From Monodelphis domestica (taxonomy: Eukaryota > Chordata > Mammalia > Didelphimorphia > Didelphidae): 64,000 nt of DNA. The position numbers and the translations under genes were made by a program. Below the pieces are notes generated by a model, which saw only the letters and a program-made list of their open reading frames with translations, had not been told where the DNA came from and ran no database searches. Shown here piece by piece: positions 55,110 to 64,000 of this stretch; position 1 is the first letter of the stretch, and each line of letters begins with the position of its first letter. Location: assembly GCF_027887165.1 (NCBI RefSeq), contig NC_077235.1:8542279-8606278 (forward strand). The letters are read 5' to 3'.

Positions 55110-55679
55110 AATCAATTGAAGACCCACCTCTTATATGCAACTTTTTCTGAACTTTCAGTTCCTGGTTCCACCTCTGTCCCCTGCCAAGTACCTTAAATCT
55201 ATTTTGGATATGCCTAGATGTGTACATTTGGCCTTGTTCAATGGGATGGAGACTCTCTGAGGTCAACTTCTCACTTTTCTCTTGGTTTGCCCAATGCCTA
55301 GCATAGTGCCTGACAAAGAACATACAAAAACTCTTTGTTAACTGATTTGTGAAAACTAGAAATGAAATGATGGAAAATAAAAGAGAGCAGGATCAAGATG
55401 AAGGAATTTAAAGAGAAGGTGAGAGACCCCCAAAGACACAATTTGCCAACTTGGCAATTCTGTTCATTGAAATGGGGTATATAAGATACCCCATAAACAA
55501 GCAGGAAGCAGAATAGGTAAGCAGCATACAATATTTAAGATGGGAGAAACAAAGGCCTAGAATTAGAGTGCCAAAAGTAACCACCATACCGAGAAACATG
55601 AATACACAAAGGATCTTAAAGTTTGTTAGCATAGAGAACTCCCAGTGCAGGGACTCTTTCCATCAACACAGTATGTATA

Positions 55680-55890
55680 AGCCATTACAGATTTAGAGCA
55701 GAAAGAAACAACATCAGAGGCCACCCAATCCAATTCTCTCATCTTACAGATGAGGGAAATGAAGCCCAGAAAGGTCAGCTAAATGTTAGGATGTTGTTGC
55801 CTGAGGTTTCTCCTGGATCACACAGGTGGCAAGTGCCATAGGCAGGATTTAAACTCAGTTCTTGCTGACTCTAGCCCCAGCATACAACAC
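55680..55890 (-). mobile_element. MIR3-type CORE-SINE
   Basis: Antisense: ttacagatttagagcagaaa, ccacccaatccaattctctc, atcttacagatgagggaaat, gaagcccagaaaggtcagct, a roughly 25-bp interruption, then ggatcacacaggtggcaagt and gcaggatttaaactcagttc. Confidence 0.8.
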
Positions 55891-56385
55891 TGCCTCTATA
55901 TACCTAGAAACGTTTTAGAATCAATGGCTGGGCAGGGGGTAATCAATTGCTCAACATCTCTAAAACGACAGTATTATCCACCTGCCTACCTTTACAAATA
56001 AGCCAACTGGAAAGACAGATCTCGTTTCCTTTTGGGACAATTTGATGGGCCTGGTAGATAGAGCAATAAGAACTGTAGTACACTCCTAACAATTCTTTAG
56101 ATTCTGGCCTCATCATGAGTGCATTTAGGTCTAGCTCACCAACAATGAGATCCTGGATGGGAGCTGGAGTCCCGGTGCAGAGGCTCTGCCTCTTGCCAAC
56201 ATTCTAATTATTATGGCTGAAAGTTCTGAAGTCATCCTAGTCTGAGCTCATCAGGTCCTCGCTAAAAATGTGACCTCAAGGCTTTGGGTTTCACTGTCAT
56301 CGGATCATAGAAAGAGGCTGGATTCATGGTAGCTAAAAACCAAAAGATGCAGTACATTAGAGATGTACTTCTGGCCTAAGAACAA
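55891..56385. other. sequence without recognised feature
   Basis: About 500 bp with no repeat hallmark, exon or RNA gene seen. Confidence 0.3.
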
Positions 56386-56389
56386 GAGC

Positions 56390-57510
56390 TATGAGAGAAT
56401 GGAACATATTACTTGTCATATACATATAGATAAGAGAAGAATTTATGACTAAACAAGACAGAGAACATTATGGGATGTAGAGTGGATCATTTTAATTACA
56501 ATATATTAAAAGGGTTTGTACAAATAAAACCAATGTAGTCAACATAAGAAGAAAAGCAGGGGGAGGGTGGAATTACAACCAGTTTTTCAGATTCTCATCT
56601 CTCAAATATATAGAGTATTGAGTCAAAATGAACAGAATATGAGATATTTTCCAATTGATAAATGGTCAAAGGGTATGAACAGGCAATCTTTGGAAGAATA
56701 AATCAAAGCTATGTAGACTCATATGCAAAAATGCTCTAAATCATTATTGATCAGAGGAATGCAAATTAAAACAACTCTGAGGTACCATTTCAGACCTATC
56801 AGACTAGCTAAAATGATAGAAGGAGAAAATGGCAAATGTTGGCGAGGATGTGGAAAATTTGGGACACTAATACACTGTTGGTAGAATTGTGAACTGGCCC
56901 AATCACTTGGGAGAGCAATTTGGATTTGTGCCCAAAGACCTATAAAATTGTGTACTCTCTGACTCGGCAATATCACTATTAGGTCTGTTTCCCAAGGTGA
57001 TCAGAAAAAAGGAAAAGAACTTACCCATTCTAAAATATTCATAGCAACTTTCTTTACGGTGGCAAAGAAATGGAAAGTGAGGGGATACTCATCCATTGGG
57101 GAATGACTAAATACTTGTGATGGAATACTACTATGCTGTAAGAAATGGCATAGAGGCTGGTTTTAGAAAAACATTGAAACTTGCCATTGAAAGTCAGAAC
57201 TTGCATGAAATAGTGCAGAGTGAAATGTGCAGAACCAAGAGAATGTTGCATACAGTAACATCAATATGGTTCTCAGAGTAATTGTGAATGACTTAGCTGT
57301 TCTGAATAGCACAATCATTCAAATCAACTACAAAGGGCTTATGAAAGAAGCTGCTCGATGAAGAGCTGAAATATGGAAGTCTGTATTGTAGGATTCCATA
57401 TTTACCTATACCAAATGTTAGCCTTATCTAATGTGGGGTGGCAAGAGAAAGAGGGGAAAAGGGAGGAAGACAACTCAGAACTCAAAATGTAAATTAAAAA
57501 AAAAAGAAAA
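56390..57510 (+). mobile_element. old LINE-1 3' end
   Basis: ORF2 C-terminal region riddled with stops (ttccaattgataaatggtca; aaatgttggcgaggatgtgg; gtggcaaagaaatggaaagt; gtgatggaatactactatgc), a 3' UTR (gtgaatgacttagctgttct) and an A-rich end at 57490-57510. Same older subfamily as 34616-35525. Confidence 0.87.
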
Positions 57511-57524
57511 AACACAAGTGATGT

Positions 57525-57930
57525 AATAGAGAGAGCATTGCCCTTAGAGTCAAGGAAAGCTGGAATCAAATATCACTTCTGCTACTTACTAATAACTCTG
57601 TGATCCTCAGCAAGGAATTGGATTATAGGATCACAGACTTAAAGTGGGAATAAAGTCAGAATCAGTAAACATTTATCAAGTGCCTACTCTATGCCAGGCA
57701 CTGTGCTAAGTCCTGGGGCTACAAAGAAAATCAGAGAAGAGACCAAACCCAGTTCTCCATCCTTCCCACTGCACTATGCAGCCTCCTTCACCTCTCTAAG
57801 CCTCAGTTTCCTCCTGTATAAAATGGGAATGATCCCGGTACCCCCTACCTTCCTGGGTTATTACAAGATGATGTAGATAACACAACTGGCACACTTGAAA
57901 GTGCTACATCAATGCCAGTCATCATGATTA
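57525..57930 (+). mobile_element. MIR split by an L2 3' end
   Basis: The 5' part 57525-57620 (agagagcattgcccttagag; acttctgctacttactaata) and the 3' part 57780-57930 (ttcacctctctaagcctcag; tttcctcctgtataaaatgg; a terminal gattatgattattt) belong to one CORE-SINE. Between them, 57655-57760 reads cagtaaacatttatcaagtg, tatgccaggcactgtgctaa, the complement of an L2 terminus. Confidence 0.65.
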
Positions 57931-58785
57931 TGATTATTTCTTTACAGACCATTAAGAAAGCAATTAGCAAATGAAATGAAAAATGGATCCAAAATACCCA
58001 GAAGAAATAATAGCAAAATAATACTAAGCTTTTTTTACTAATAACTTAGAGGCAACTTCTGAAAGCTCAGCCTCTTCTAAACATCACAGGCCTGCAGTCA
58101 TTGCCCTATGGCCCAGACAAGCTCTCATGCTTGCTATCAGTCTCCTGGCAGATTCAAACAAGAACCCTTCAAACCCAGTCAAGGGTTTCTTCATTTCTCT
58201 GGGAGAGAGGTTCTTTTCAAGTCCAATCTGCCTCCAGCCCAGGCTTAGCTTGGCTGCTCATGGTCTGTGGCTCCAGCTTAGGCCTCCCCCAGCCCTTTCT
58301 CAGCTGCCCTCTCCTTCAGCAGCCCCCATGCTGGCTTGTTTCAGGCTGTTAATGGCTTCCTTCCTTTAACTAGGCCACAGCAATTCTTTCTTTCTTTTTT
58401 ACCTGTGCAAACCTGTCTTTAGCCCAGAGTTGGCCTTGCTCATTCAAAAACTGCTGCATTGCCCTCCCAGCTAGCTCACTGCCAAGCACCCAGTGTCTGG
58501 GCAGCCTCGGCCAGGAGGCCTCCTCTTCCCCTCACTCTAATCATCATGCTAACTCAGGTGCTACCCTAAATTGTCCCCATTGGAGCTGACTCCCCTCAGA
58601 TGCCTCACTCCTTTGAAATTAACATGGGCACATTCAGGCCAGTTATCATTCTTCTTGCCATAATGTGTCTCGCAGTGCTTCCTTATTTACCCTGCACAGG
58701 ACAGAACCCTGGAAACCCTGCACCATCTGATTCCAGGCACTCTGCGGAAGCTAACTGCGCCTCACTTTCCTTCCTCACATAAACA
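57931..58785. other. repeat-poor sequence, nothing recognised
   Basis: Two overlapping frames of 80-83 codons at 58101-58369 are in different frames and low-complexity in places. No domain is seen. Confidence 0.3.
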
Positions 58786-58789
58786 GACT

Positions 58790-59060
58790 CATCATTCCAG
58801 ATGAACTGGTCTACTTGTTGTTCCCTTATTGACAACATTGTGCTTCATTCTACACACATTATTCCCTGTTTGTGGAATTCCCTCTGGCCTCTTGGAACCC
58901 TTAGCTCCTTTGGGGATCAGCTCAAGGGCTGTCCCCAGAAGCAGCTTTTCCTGTCTCCCTCGGCTGATAACATTCCCCTTCACCTGCAAGAATTAACCAA
59001 TAAATGGCAGCACCTAGTTTTTACTTTGTGCATTTGATATTTATTTAATGCCTTAATCAG
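58790..59060 (+). mobile_element. L2 3' region
   Basis: tgaactggtctacttgttgt, ttgtggaattccctctggcc, tcttggaacccttagctcct, gatcagctcaagggctgtcc, agaagcagcttttcctgtct follow the L2 3' pattern. Confidence 0.65.
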
Positions 59061-59180
59061 CATGCATTTATTAAGCACTTAATATTTGTAATGAGGTGAG
59101 AGAGTGGCCACTGGGGGCTAAGCTCTAAAAGCATATGTAGGGGCTCTTCAAAAGACAAAAAGCTTCCTTAATGGAAGAGA

Positions 59181-59181
<1 letters not shown>

Positions 59182-59226
<45 letters not shown>
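59182..59226 (+). repeat. (CA)n microsatellite
   Basis: Forty-five bases of uninterrupted CA dinucleotide. Confidence 0.97.
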
Positions 59227-59228
<2 letters not shown>

Positions 59229-59269
59229 AGGTAAATATAAGCTCCATATAGATCAGTAGGAAGGGAAAG

Positions 59270-59420
59270 GCTATCAGCATTGTTTCCCTGATGTCAGCAG
59301 ACTATAAGCTTCTAGAGGGCAAAGACTGTTCCATTTTTTGTTTGCGTTCTCAAAGCCTAGCGCAGTGTCTATCACACAAACTTGCTAACTGCTTACTGAA
59401 TTACATTCAGTTTGAGTTGT
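59270..59420 (+). mobile_element. L2 3' end
   Basis: actataagcttctagagggc, aaagactgttccattttttg, tctcaaagcctagcgcagtg, then gcttactgaattacattc. Confidence 0.75.
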
Positions 59421-60255
59421 AGTGGAGCACTGTTTCAGCCAGCTGGGGCCTGCTCCAGAGAGCTGTACATTCCTATTCCCTTGATACCTACACATTCAAG
59501 AAGCCTCTGACTATTTTTCCGAGGGCACTCGGTTGACAAGTTTCCTCCAATTATTTATACAAGTATGTCACGCTTGACAGAATGTTGCTTCCTTTTACCA
59601 TAGTAAATACAGAATAAAAGGTTGCTGAATGATTGAACCAATCATTTACATTTCTGAATAGGATCTATTTCCCCTTTGATTTCCATTGTAAAATTAAAGT
59701 TCACTTGGACAAAACATTGGCTTTGATAATTAAGAAAATCCACTTCTGGGAAAAGAGAAAAAAAAATGTCAGACCACATGCAGGAGAAAATATCTTTTAA
59801 AATATCAATGCCGACACTCAAAACGAGTCACCAAACATCATTTCAAAGTAGCTAGTGCTGTAGCTAGTATACTTCTCTACCCCTCCCTCCCCCCACCTCC
59901 AGCCCCCCCCCCCCCCCCGCCATTTGGACAATAGCTTAAAAGAATAAGGAAAAACATGTCACTCAAGTCTACGTAATTTCTTGTATTCTGTCTCTAGAGG
60001 GGTCATCAGCTAAAAAACAGGTCTCCTCTCACTGGTTGCTGAGGCTAGAATTTCCCAGAATTCTGGGCAAGCTGGTCTGTAGCCTTTGATAACTGACCAG
60101 AAACCTCAAAGCTCAAGAAGAGACAGCCAAATAGACAGAGAAGCAACCACAGTGGCAGCAGACTAGAAGGGGAACATTTCATGCGGCAAGTTATGTGGGG
60201 CAGGTAATAAGAAAAGCCCTAGCCTGTAAGTGGCCAGAGGCCCAGATTCTGGTCT
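59421..60255. other. repeat-poor sequence with a C run
   Basis: Unique sequence. A pyrimidine-rich block at 59876-59920 ends in 16 consecutive C (59903-59918). No exon or RNA gene is recognised. Confidence 0.4.
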
Positions 60256-60259
60256 TACA

Positions 60260-60540
60260 TCATCTCAGGCATCTAGGTGGCACTGCAATGGAGACAGTGC
60301 TAGTTGGGAAGATTCGAGTTCACAGATCAACTCATACACAAACTATGTGATCCTAGGCAAGTCACTTTGCCTCTGTGTGCCTCCGTTTCCCCAACTGTAA
60401 AGTGGAAATCATAATAGCATCTGCCTCCCAGGACTGTTGTGAAGATCAAATAAGAAAATAATTGGAAAATAGCACATAGTACAGTGTCTGGCACTTAACA
60501 AGCATAATATAAATGTCAGTTATCATTATCATTATTTACC
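60260..60540 (+). mobile_element. MON1 CORE-SINE, full length
   Basis: All modules: head ggcatctaggtggcactgca, B box attcgagttcacagatcaac, core actatgtgatcctaggcaag, gcctccgtttccccaactgt, aggactgttgtgaagatcaa, tail agtgtctggcacttaacaag, and terminal tcattatcattattta. Confidence 0.9.
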
Positions 60541-61695
60541 AGTTGAGTGCCCGTAGGCATGCTCTTTCACCCCTCAGATCTTCAGGCAACTCCCTAGGCC
60601 TTATCGTCTCCTAAGTCACAAGTGCTAGGCACAAATTCAGTCTGATTACTAAATCTCAAATTGAAAATCAAATGATGTAAGGAACATGGGAGGGACACAC
60701 AGCTGCCCACAGTCATTAGTTATATCCATAAATTGTCCATAAAATATCCATAAATATTTAAGCAGTATCAGAATATCCTTTTACCCTAGTGACCACATTT
60801 TTATACCTCAGTGGCATACCTGGCCCTTGGATGTTTATGATGAAGTACGCGGGGAATGTAGTACAGGCAAAAAGTTAGCACTCTATTCACCGTGGGTGAG
60901 GAGGCACGGACAACGAAAGAGAAAGGAGCATATTTGGAATGAATGGGGATGTGTTTGCGTGCTGATCCCCAGGAACATGAGGGTGTATTTCAGTAGGAAT
61001 CACTGGAGGGTTTGCTTTACTCTGCCAGTGAACCTTAATTTAGGGAGCATGATGAGTCTAAGGATTAGGACGTAACATGGAGCCTGGCTGTGTGCATGTT
61101 GAATTCTAATACATTCTCCCTGCAGGGATTCCTGTTTGGAAAAGGGCCCCCAACAGATGCTATATCTGAATAGCACAGTTCTAACTTCCCAGGAGTCATT
61201 TCCACATGGGAAAAGAGATCCCCGGGGTTGGTCAGGGGAAAAGTGTACTTAGAGCTTGAAGAGTGATCATAATCAATGAGAGCAGAAATGGTTACACAGC
61301 ACAGGACTGACCTTCTTTGCAAGTTTCCGCCGTTGAATAAGCAGTGATTGCTGCTTCAGGAATCTCATTGTACTGGGGCCATATTGTTCTCTTGCCAAAG
61401 GTAGTCAAGGGAGGGAGCTCATTTAGTCATCTCTCCTATAACCTGAGTGAGGAACAGCAACATAAGGCAATAAGAGCCCACACTCCCATTAGAATAAATA
61501 GTACCTCTGTTAGCTATTGATTCTTGAGTTCTCTGCTGGGAATAAAATGAGAATCTTTAAATGCACTAGCCCATCTGGGGCTACTGACATTACCAACAAT
61601 TGAAAGCAATGTGATGACTTAGGCACCTTTCCTTACTAATCATCAACTCTAAGTAATATTTCCTTGCCCTCCTAGTCCTTCACAGCTGAGAAAAA
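60541..61695. other. repeat-poor sequence, nothing recognised
   Basis: About 1.15 kb. A plus frame of 82 codons (60827-61075) and a minus frame of 85 (61065-61322) are unrecognised. No splice-site pairing supports an exon. Confidence 0.35.
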
Positions 61696-61699
61696 TTCA

Positions 61700-61875
61700 G
61701 AAAGGCCTCTTTACTGAGAGGCAGAAGACCTGGGTTCAGATCCCTGCTCCACAATTTACTGCTTAGGAGCATGGGCAAGGCACTTAGCCTCTCTTGTCCG
61801 CAGTCTCCTCATCTGTGACATAAGATGGTAGGACTAGCTAGCTTTGCAGGTCTAAATCTAGGATCCTATGCCATT
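61700..61875 (+). mobile_element. MIR3-type CORE-SINE
   Basis: cctgggttcagatccctgct, ctccacaatttactgcttag, gagcatgggcaaggcactta, gtctcctcatctgtgacata, ggactagctagctttgcagg, ctaggatcctatg. Confidence 0.82.
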
Positions 61876-61989
61876 TCCAAGGTTGAACTTCTACAAAGTG
61901 AAAGGAAAGTCTGAGAGGGAGAGCTTCAGCCTAAAAGTAGGCATTTATAGGCACTGTCCACTCATACACAAACCAGGGGGAAATGGCCT

Positions 61990-62080
61990 GCCCAATGTCC
62001 CACAGATGGTGTCCCCAACCTTTAGTAGAGTCCCCAGCACCCAATAAATGCCTCATAAGTACATAAAGATTAACTGATCC
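61990..62080 (+). mobile_element. L2 terminal fragment, weak
   Basis: agagtccccagcacccaata, aatgcctcataagtacataa, then gattaactgatcc: resembles the L2 extreme 3' end. Confidence 0.45.
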
Positions 62081-62845
62081 AAATCCAGCACTCTTTTCAC
62101 TACTCACACTTGTGCTCAGTGGTCATTCTGTTTTAATGAGAGGATTAGAAATAGGGGGATTCAAATTCGCTTCTGGGAGCTGGGCAAATGGCAGGAGAGC
62201 TTCAGATTCCAAGTTTGGGGGTTATGATGGGAACCCACTGTTTCCAGGGTGATGCTGAAGGAGTATGGGAAACTGTCAATTCAGAGGTTAAGGTAAGACT
62301 ATTGGGAAGGGAAAGAACATAAGTTTTTCATGTCTCAGGAAGTAACCCTATTTTCCCATTCATTGTTCAGTTTCTATTAAAGTGTTTTGTAACTGTGCTG
62401 TTTTCAAAAAGCATAATTATAATGTTCCATAAGTCCCAGCTGTACACTAACACAGTTAGAAATTCACTGGCTGCTTGTGGCTGGAGAGACTTGAGCCCTG
62501 AGGGAAAGAGTCTATTCAATAATATTAAAAATTAAGGAACAAAATTGTCCCTGCCCCCATGTATTTGCCCTGTTCTCATGAGAAAATCCCAGGAAAGAGT
62601 CTTCCTTTTCCATAGCCTCAGTGGTTTGGGCTGAGGCGTCACTGTCCATTTTCCAAGAAAGAGCCTTCTGTCTCCTGATACATTAATGAACAAGGTATGG
62701 CTATAAAGGATGGAGAGGAATTTCTATGTGTGGCTTGTGAAACTTCAGGACTGCTACGTGGACCTCACAATGACTCCTTTCTTCCATCAGCCGCACTCTC
62801 CCAAGACCTGAGCTCCTACTGTGTCACCTTTCAGTGTACTAATGA
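62081..62845. other. repeat-free sequence, nothing recognised
   Basis: No repeat hallmark, exon or RNA gene is seen in about 760 bp. Confidence 0.3.
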
Positions 62846-62849
62846 GCTA

Positions 62850-63070
62850 GAGATAAAGAAAAGACAGCGCTGCCCTCAGTGAGCTTCTAGTCTAATGGGG
62901 AAAGTGACAGAAGTACAGAGGAGTGAATACAAAATAAATACAATATAAGCAATTGGGGATGGGGAGCAGTAACAACCTAAGGGATAGGAAGGGCCTTGGG
63001 GAGGGAGCACTGGTGCTGAGTTTCAAAGGGAGCTCTGGGTCATAAGATGTGGCAGTGAGCACAGCCACAG
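62850..63070 (-). mobile_element. L2 3' region, antisense
   Basis: agcgctgccctcagtgagct, tctagtctaatggggaaagt, gggataggaagggccttggg, gtgctgagtttcaaagggag: complement of the L2 3' UTR and coding end. Confidence 0.75.
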
Positions 63071-63329
63071 ACGGCAATGGAATGCCAAACTCTAAAGAAA
63101 CAAGTCCAATTATGCTAGCCTACCCAATCATTTGGAAAAAAAAGAACTTAGTTGGGTTCTGGAGACAACATAGTTGTTGCCTGGACTTTGGAGGCTGGGA
63201 GCCCAAGAGCACACATTTGCCTGCAGACCCCCATGGAATACTTCACACCAAACAGGGATTTTCCCATGGCTGGAAATCTGCCAACTCTACCATCCTGACA
63301 TTAGACTTCAGATAATAATAAAAAGAACA

Positions 63330-63485
63330 GCAATCACTGACAATTTCATAATACTTTAACGTTTGTCAAATGCTCTATACATATTATATGTTATCTGAGC
63401 CTTCCTCACATCACCTCTATATAAGGAAGATAGCATAGAAGTTATTATTCAAGTTTAATAAATGAGGAAACAAAGGTTTACTGAG
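63330..63485 (-). mobile_element. MON1/MIR 3' half, antisense
   Basis: acaatttcataatactttaa, cgtttgtcaaatgctctata, catattatatgttatctgag, aagtttaataaatgaggaaa, caaaggtttactgagg: tail and core edge, head missing. Confidence 0.55.
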
Positions 63486-64000
63486 GAATGTGCTGCTGAG
63501 TAGTCTCTTCCCTGTGTCCCTCAAAGGAATCCTAGGATAAAGGGAAGGAATTCAATCTACTAAAAAGGGCATGGAACTCGAGTTACAGGCCTCCTACTTT
63601 TACTGATTTAGGGATTTCTCTTTCAAAGAAAGTTTTCCATGCTGTGCATTAGAGTCTAATGACCTCTGGCACTGACATTCCAGGGAGAATAGAGAAGGGT
63701 TCAGATCATGTTCATAAGTACACTTAAGGAGACTCTGCCTAAGGACACAAACACAAGAGGAAACATAAACAAAGGCATACAGGAAAAGATACTGAGGGAA
63801 GTAAACTTTAGAGAAGCAGAAGACAAATAGGTGCCCTTGGCAAGATAACTGGCAGTAACTGCTGCCTTTCTTTCCTTATATATCAACTGCCCTGCCTTCC
63901 TAACTGTGCTAACACTATCTGCTGCAGAGTTCTTCCAGAAGGACATTGCCAAAGAGCAGAGTGGAGAAAAGTCATTGGCAAGTACACTGTGTTTATACAA
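63486..64000. other. sequence without recognised feature
   Basis: A 99-codon minus frame (63701-64000) runs to the window edge and cannot be judged. No repeat hallmark is visible. Confidence 0.3.

Larger units (their letters stand above)
54430..55345 (+). mobile_element. L2 3' end carrying three later insertions
   Basis: The L2 parts are 54430-54540 (catgcctttacatgggttgg, ccctggaatgcccttcttca) and 55122-55345 (gacccacctcttatatgcaa, gccttgttcaatgggatgga, cccaatgcctagcatagtgc). Between them lie a SINE1 copy, an L1 tail and a second SINE1 copy, each bordered by a version of aatcaattcaa. Confidence 0.8.

Noticed and set aside
61070..61130. Pyrimidine stretch followed by ctccctgcag|g, resembling a splice acceptor
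   Set aside because: No downstream open frame with a matching donor; such motifs are frequent by chance.

Overview
The window reads as vertebrate nuclear DNA from a marsupial. There are no operons or long open frames outside one LINE-1, and the spacing of signals does not look microbial. The sequence is dominated by interspersed repeats typical of marsupials: tRNA-headed SINEs beginning GGGGGCAGCT (SINE1/WSINE1 type), CORE-SINEs of MON1 type, CORE-SINEs with an RTE/BovB-like tail (MAR1 type), MIR3, L2, several generations of LINE-1, three LTRs and a few hAT-type DNA transposon remnants. The species cannot be fixed from the sequence alone. I see no host protein-coding exon I can defend, so the window is best read as intergenic or deep intronic. 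Family names are given from memory of family hallmarks, and repeat edges are approximate (about 10-30 bases) unless a target-site duplication is stated.

Layout. Bases 1-10 kb hold scattered MIR3, MON1 and L2 copies and two SINE1 insertions. Bases 10.3-10.5 kb hold a decayed three-copy tandem duplication. Bases 10.74-17.25 kb hold a near full-length sense LINE-1 with both ORFs broken by stops and frameshifts; the reverse transcriptase core and the C-terminal third of ORF2 are still open for 286 and 287 codons. Bases 17.5-26.5 kb hold old L1, L2, MIR and hAT pieces. Bases 26.6-28.6 kb hold the most unusual locus: a U6 snRNA pseudogene joined directly to a 5'-truncated LINE-1 in the same orientation, with an LTR plus a primer-binding-site-like sequence later inserted in the L1. 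Bases 28.9-44 kb hold L1 3' ends, many antisense L2 fragments, MAR1 SINEs, a short frame resembling a Ty3/gypsy reverse transcriptase motif, and a MON1 copy carrying a perfect 18-bp hairpin. Bases 44.8-51.8 kb hold two related solo LTRs, one splitting a CORE-SINE and one splitting a LINE-1 with a clean 4-bp target duplication. Bases 52.5-55.4 kb hold two L2 copies, one invaded three times at the same short motif. The rest is older L1, L2 and MIR material with microsatellites and some repeat-free islands.

There is no gene network to describe. The interest lies in retrotransposition history: template switching (U6-L1), nested insertions that give a relative chronology, reuse of one target motif, and local rearrangements (inverted duplication, tandem triplication). 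I found no new defence or metabolic system.
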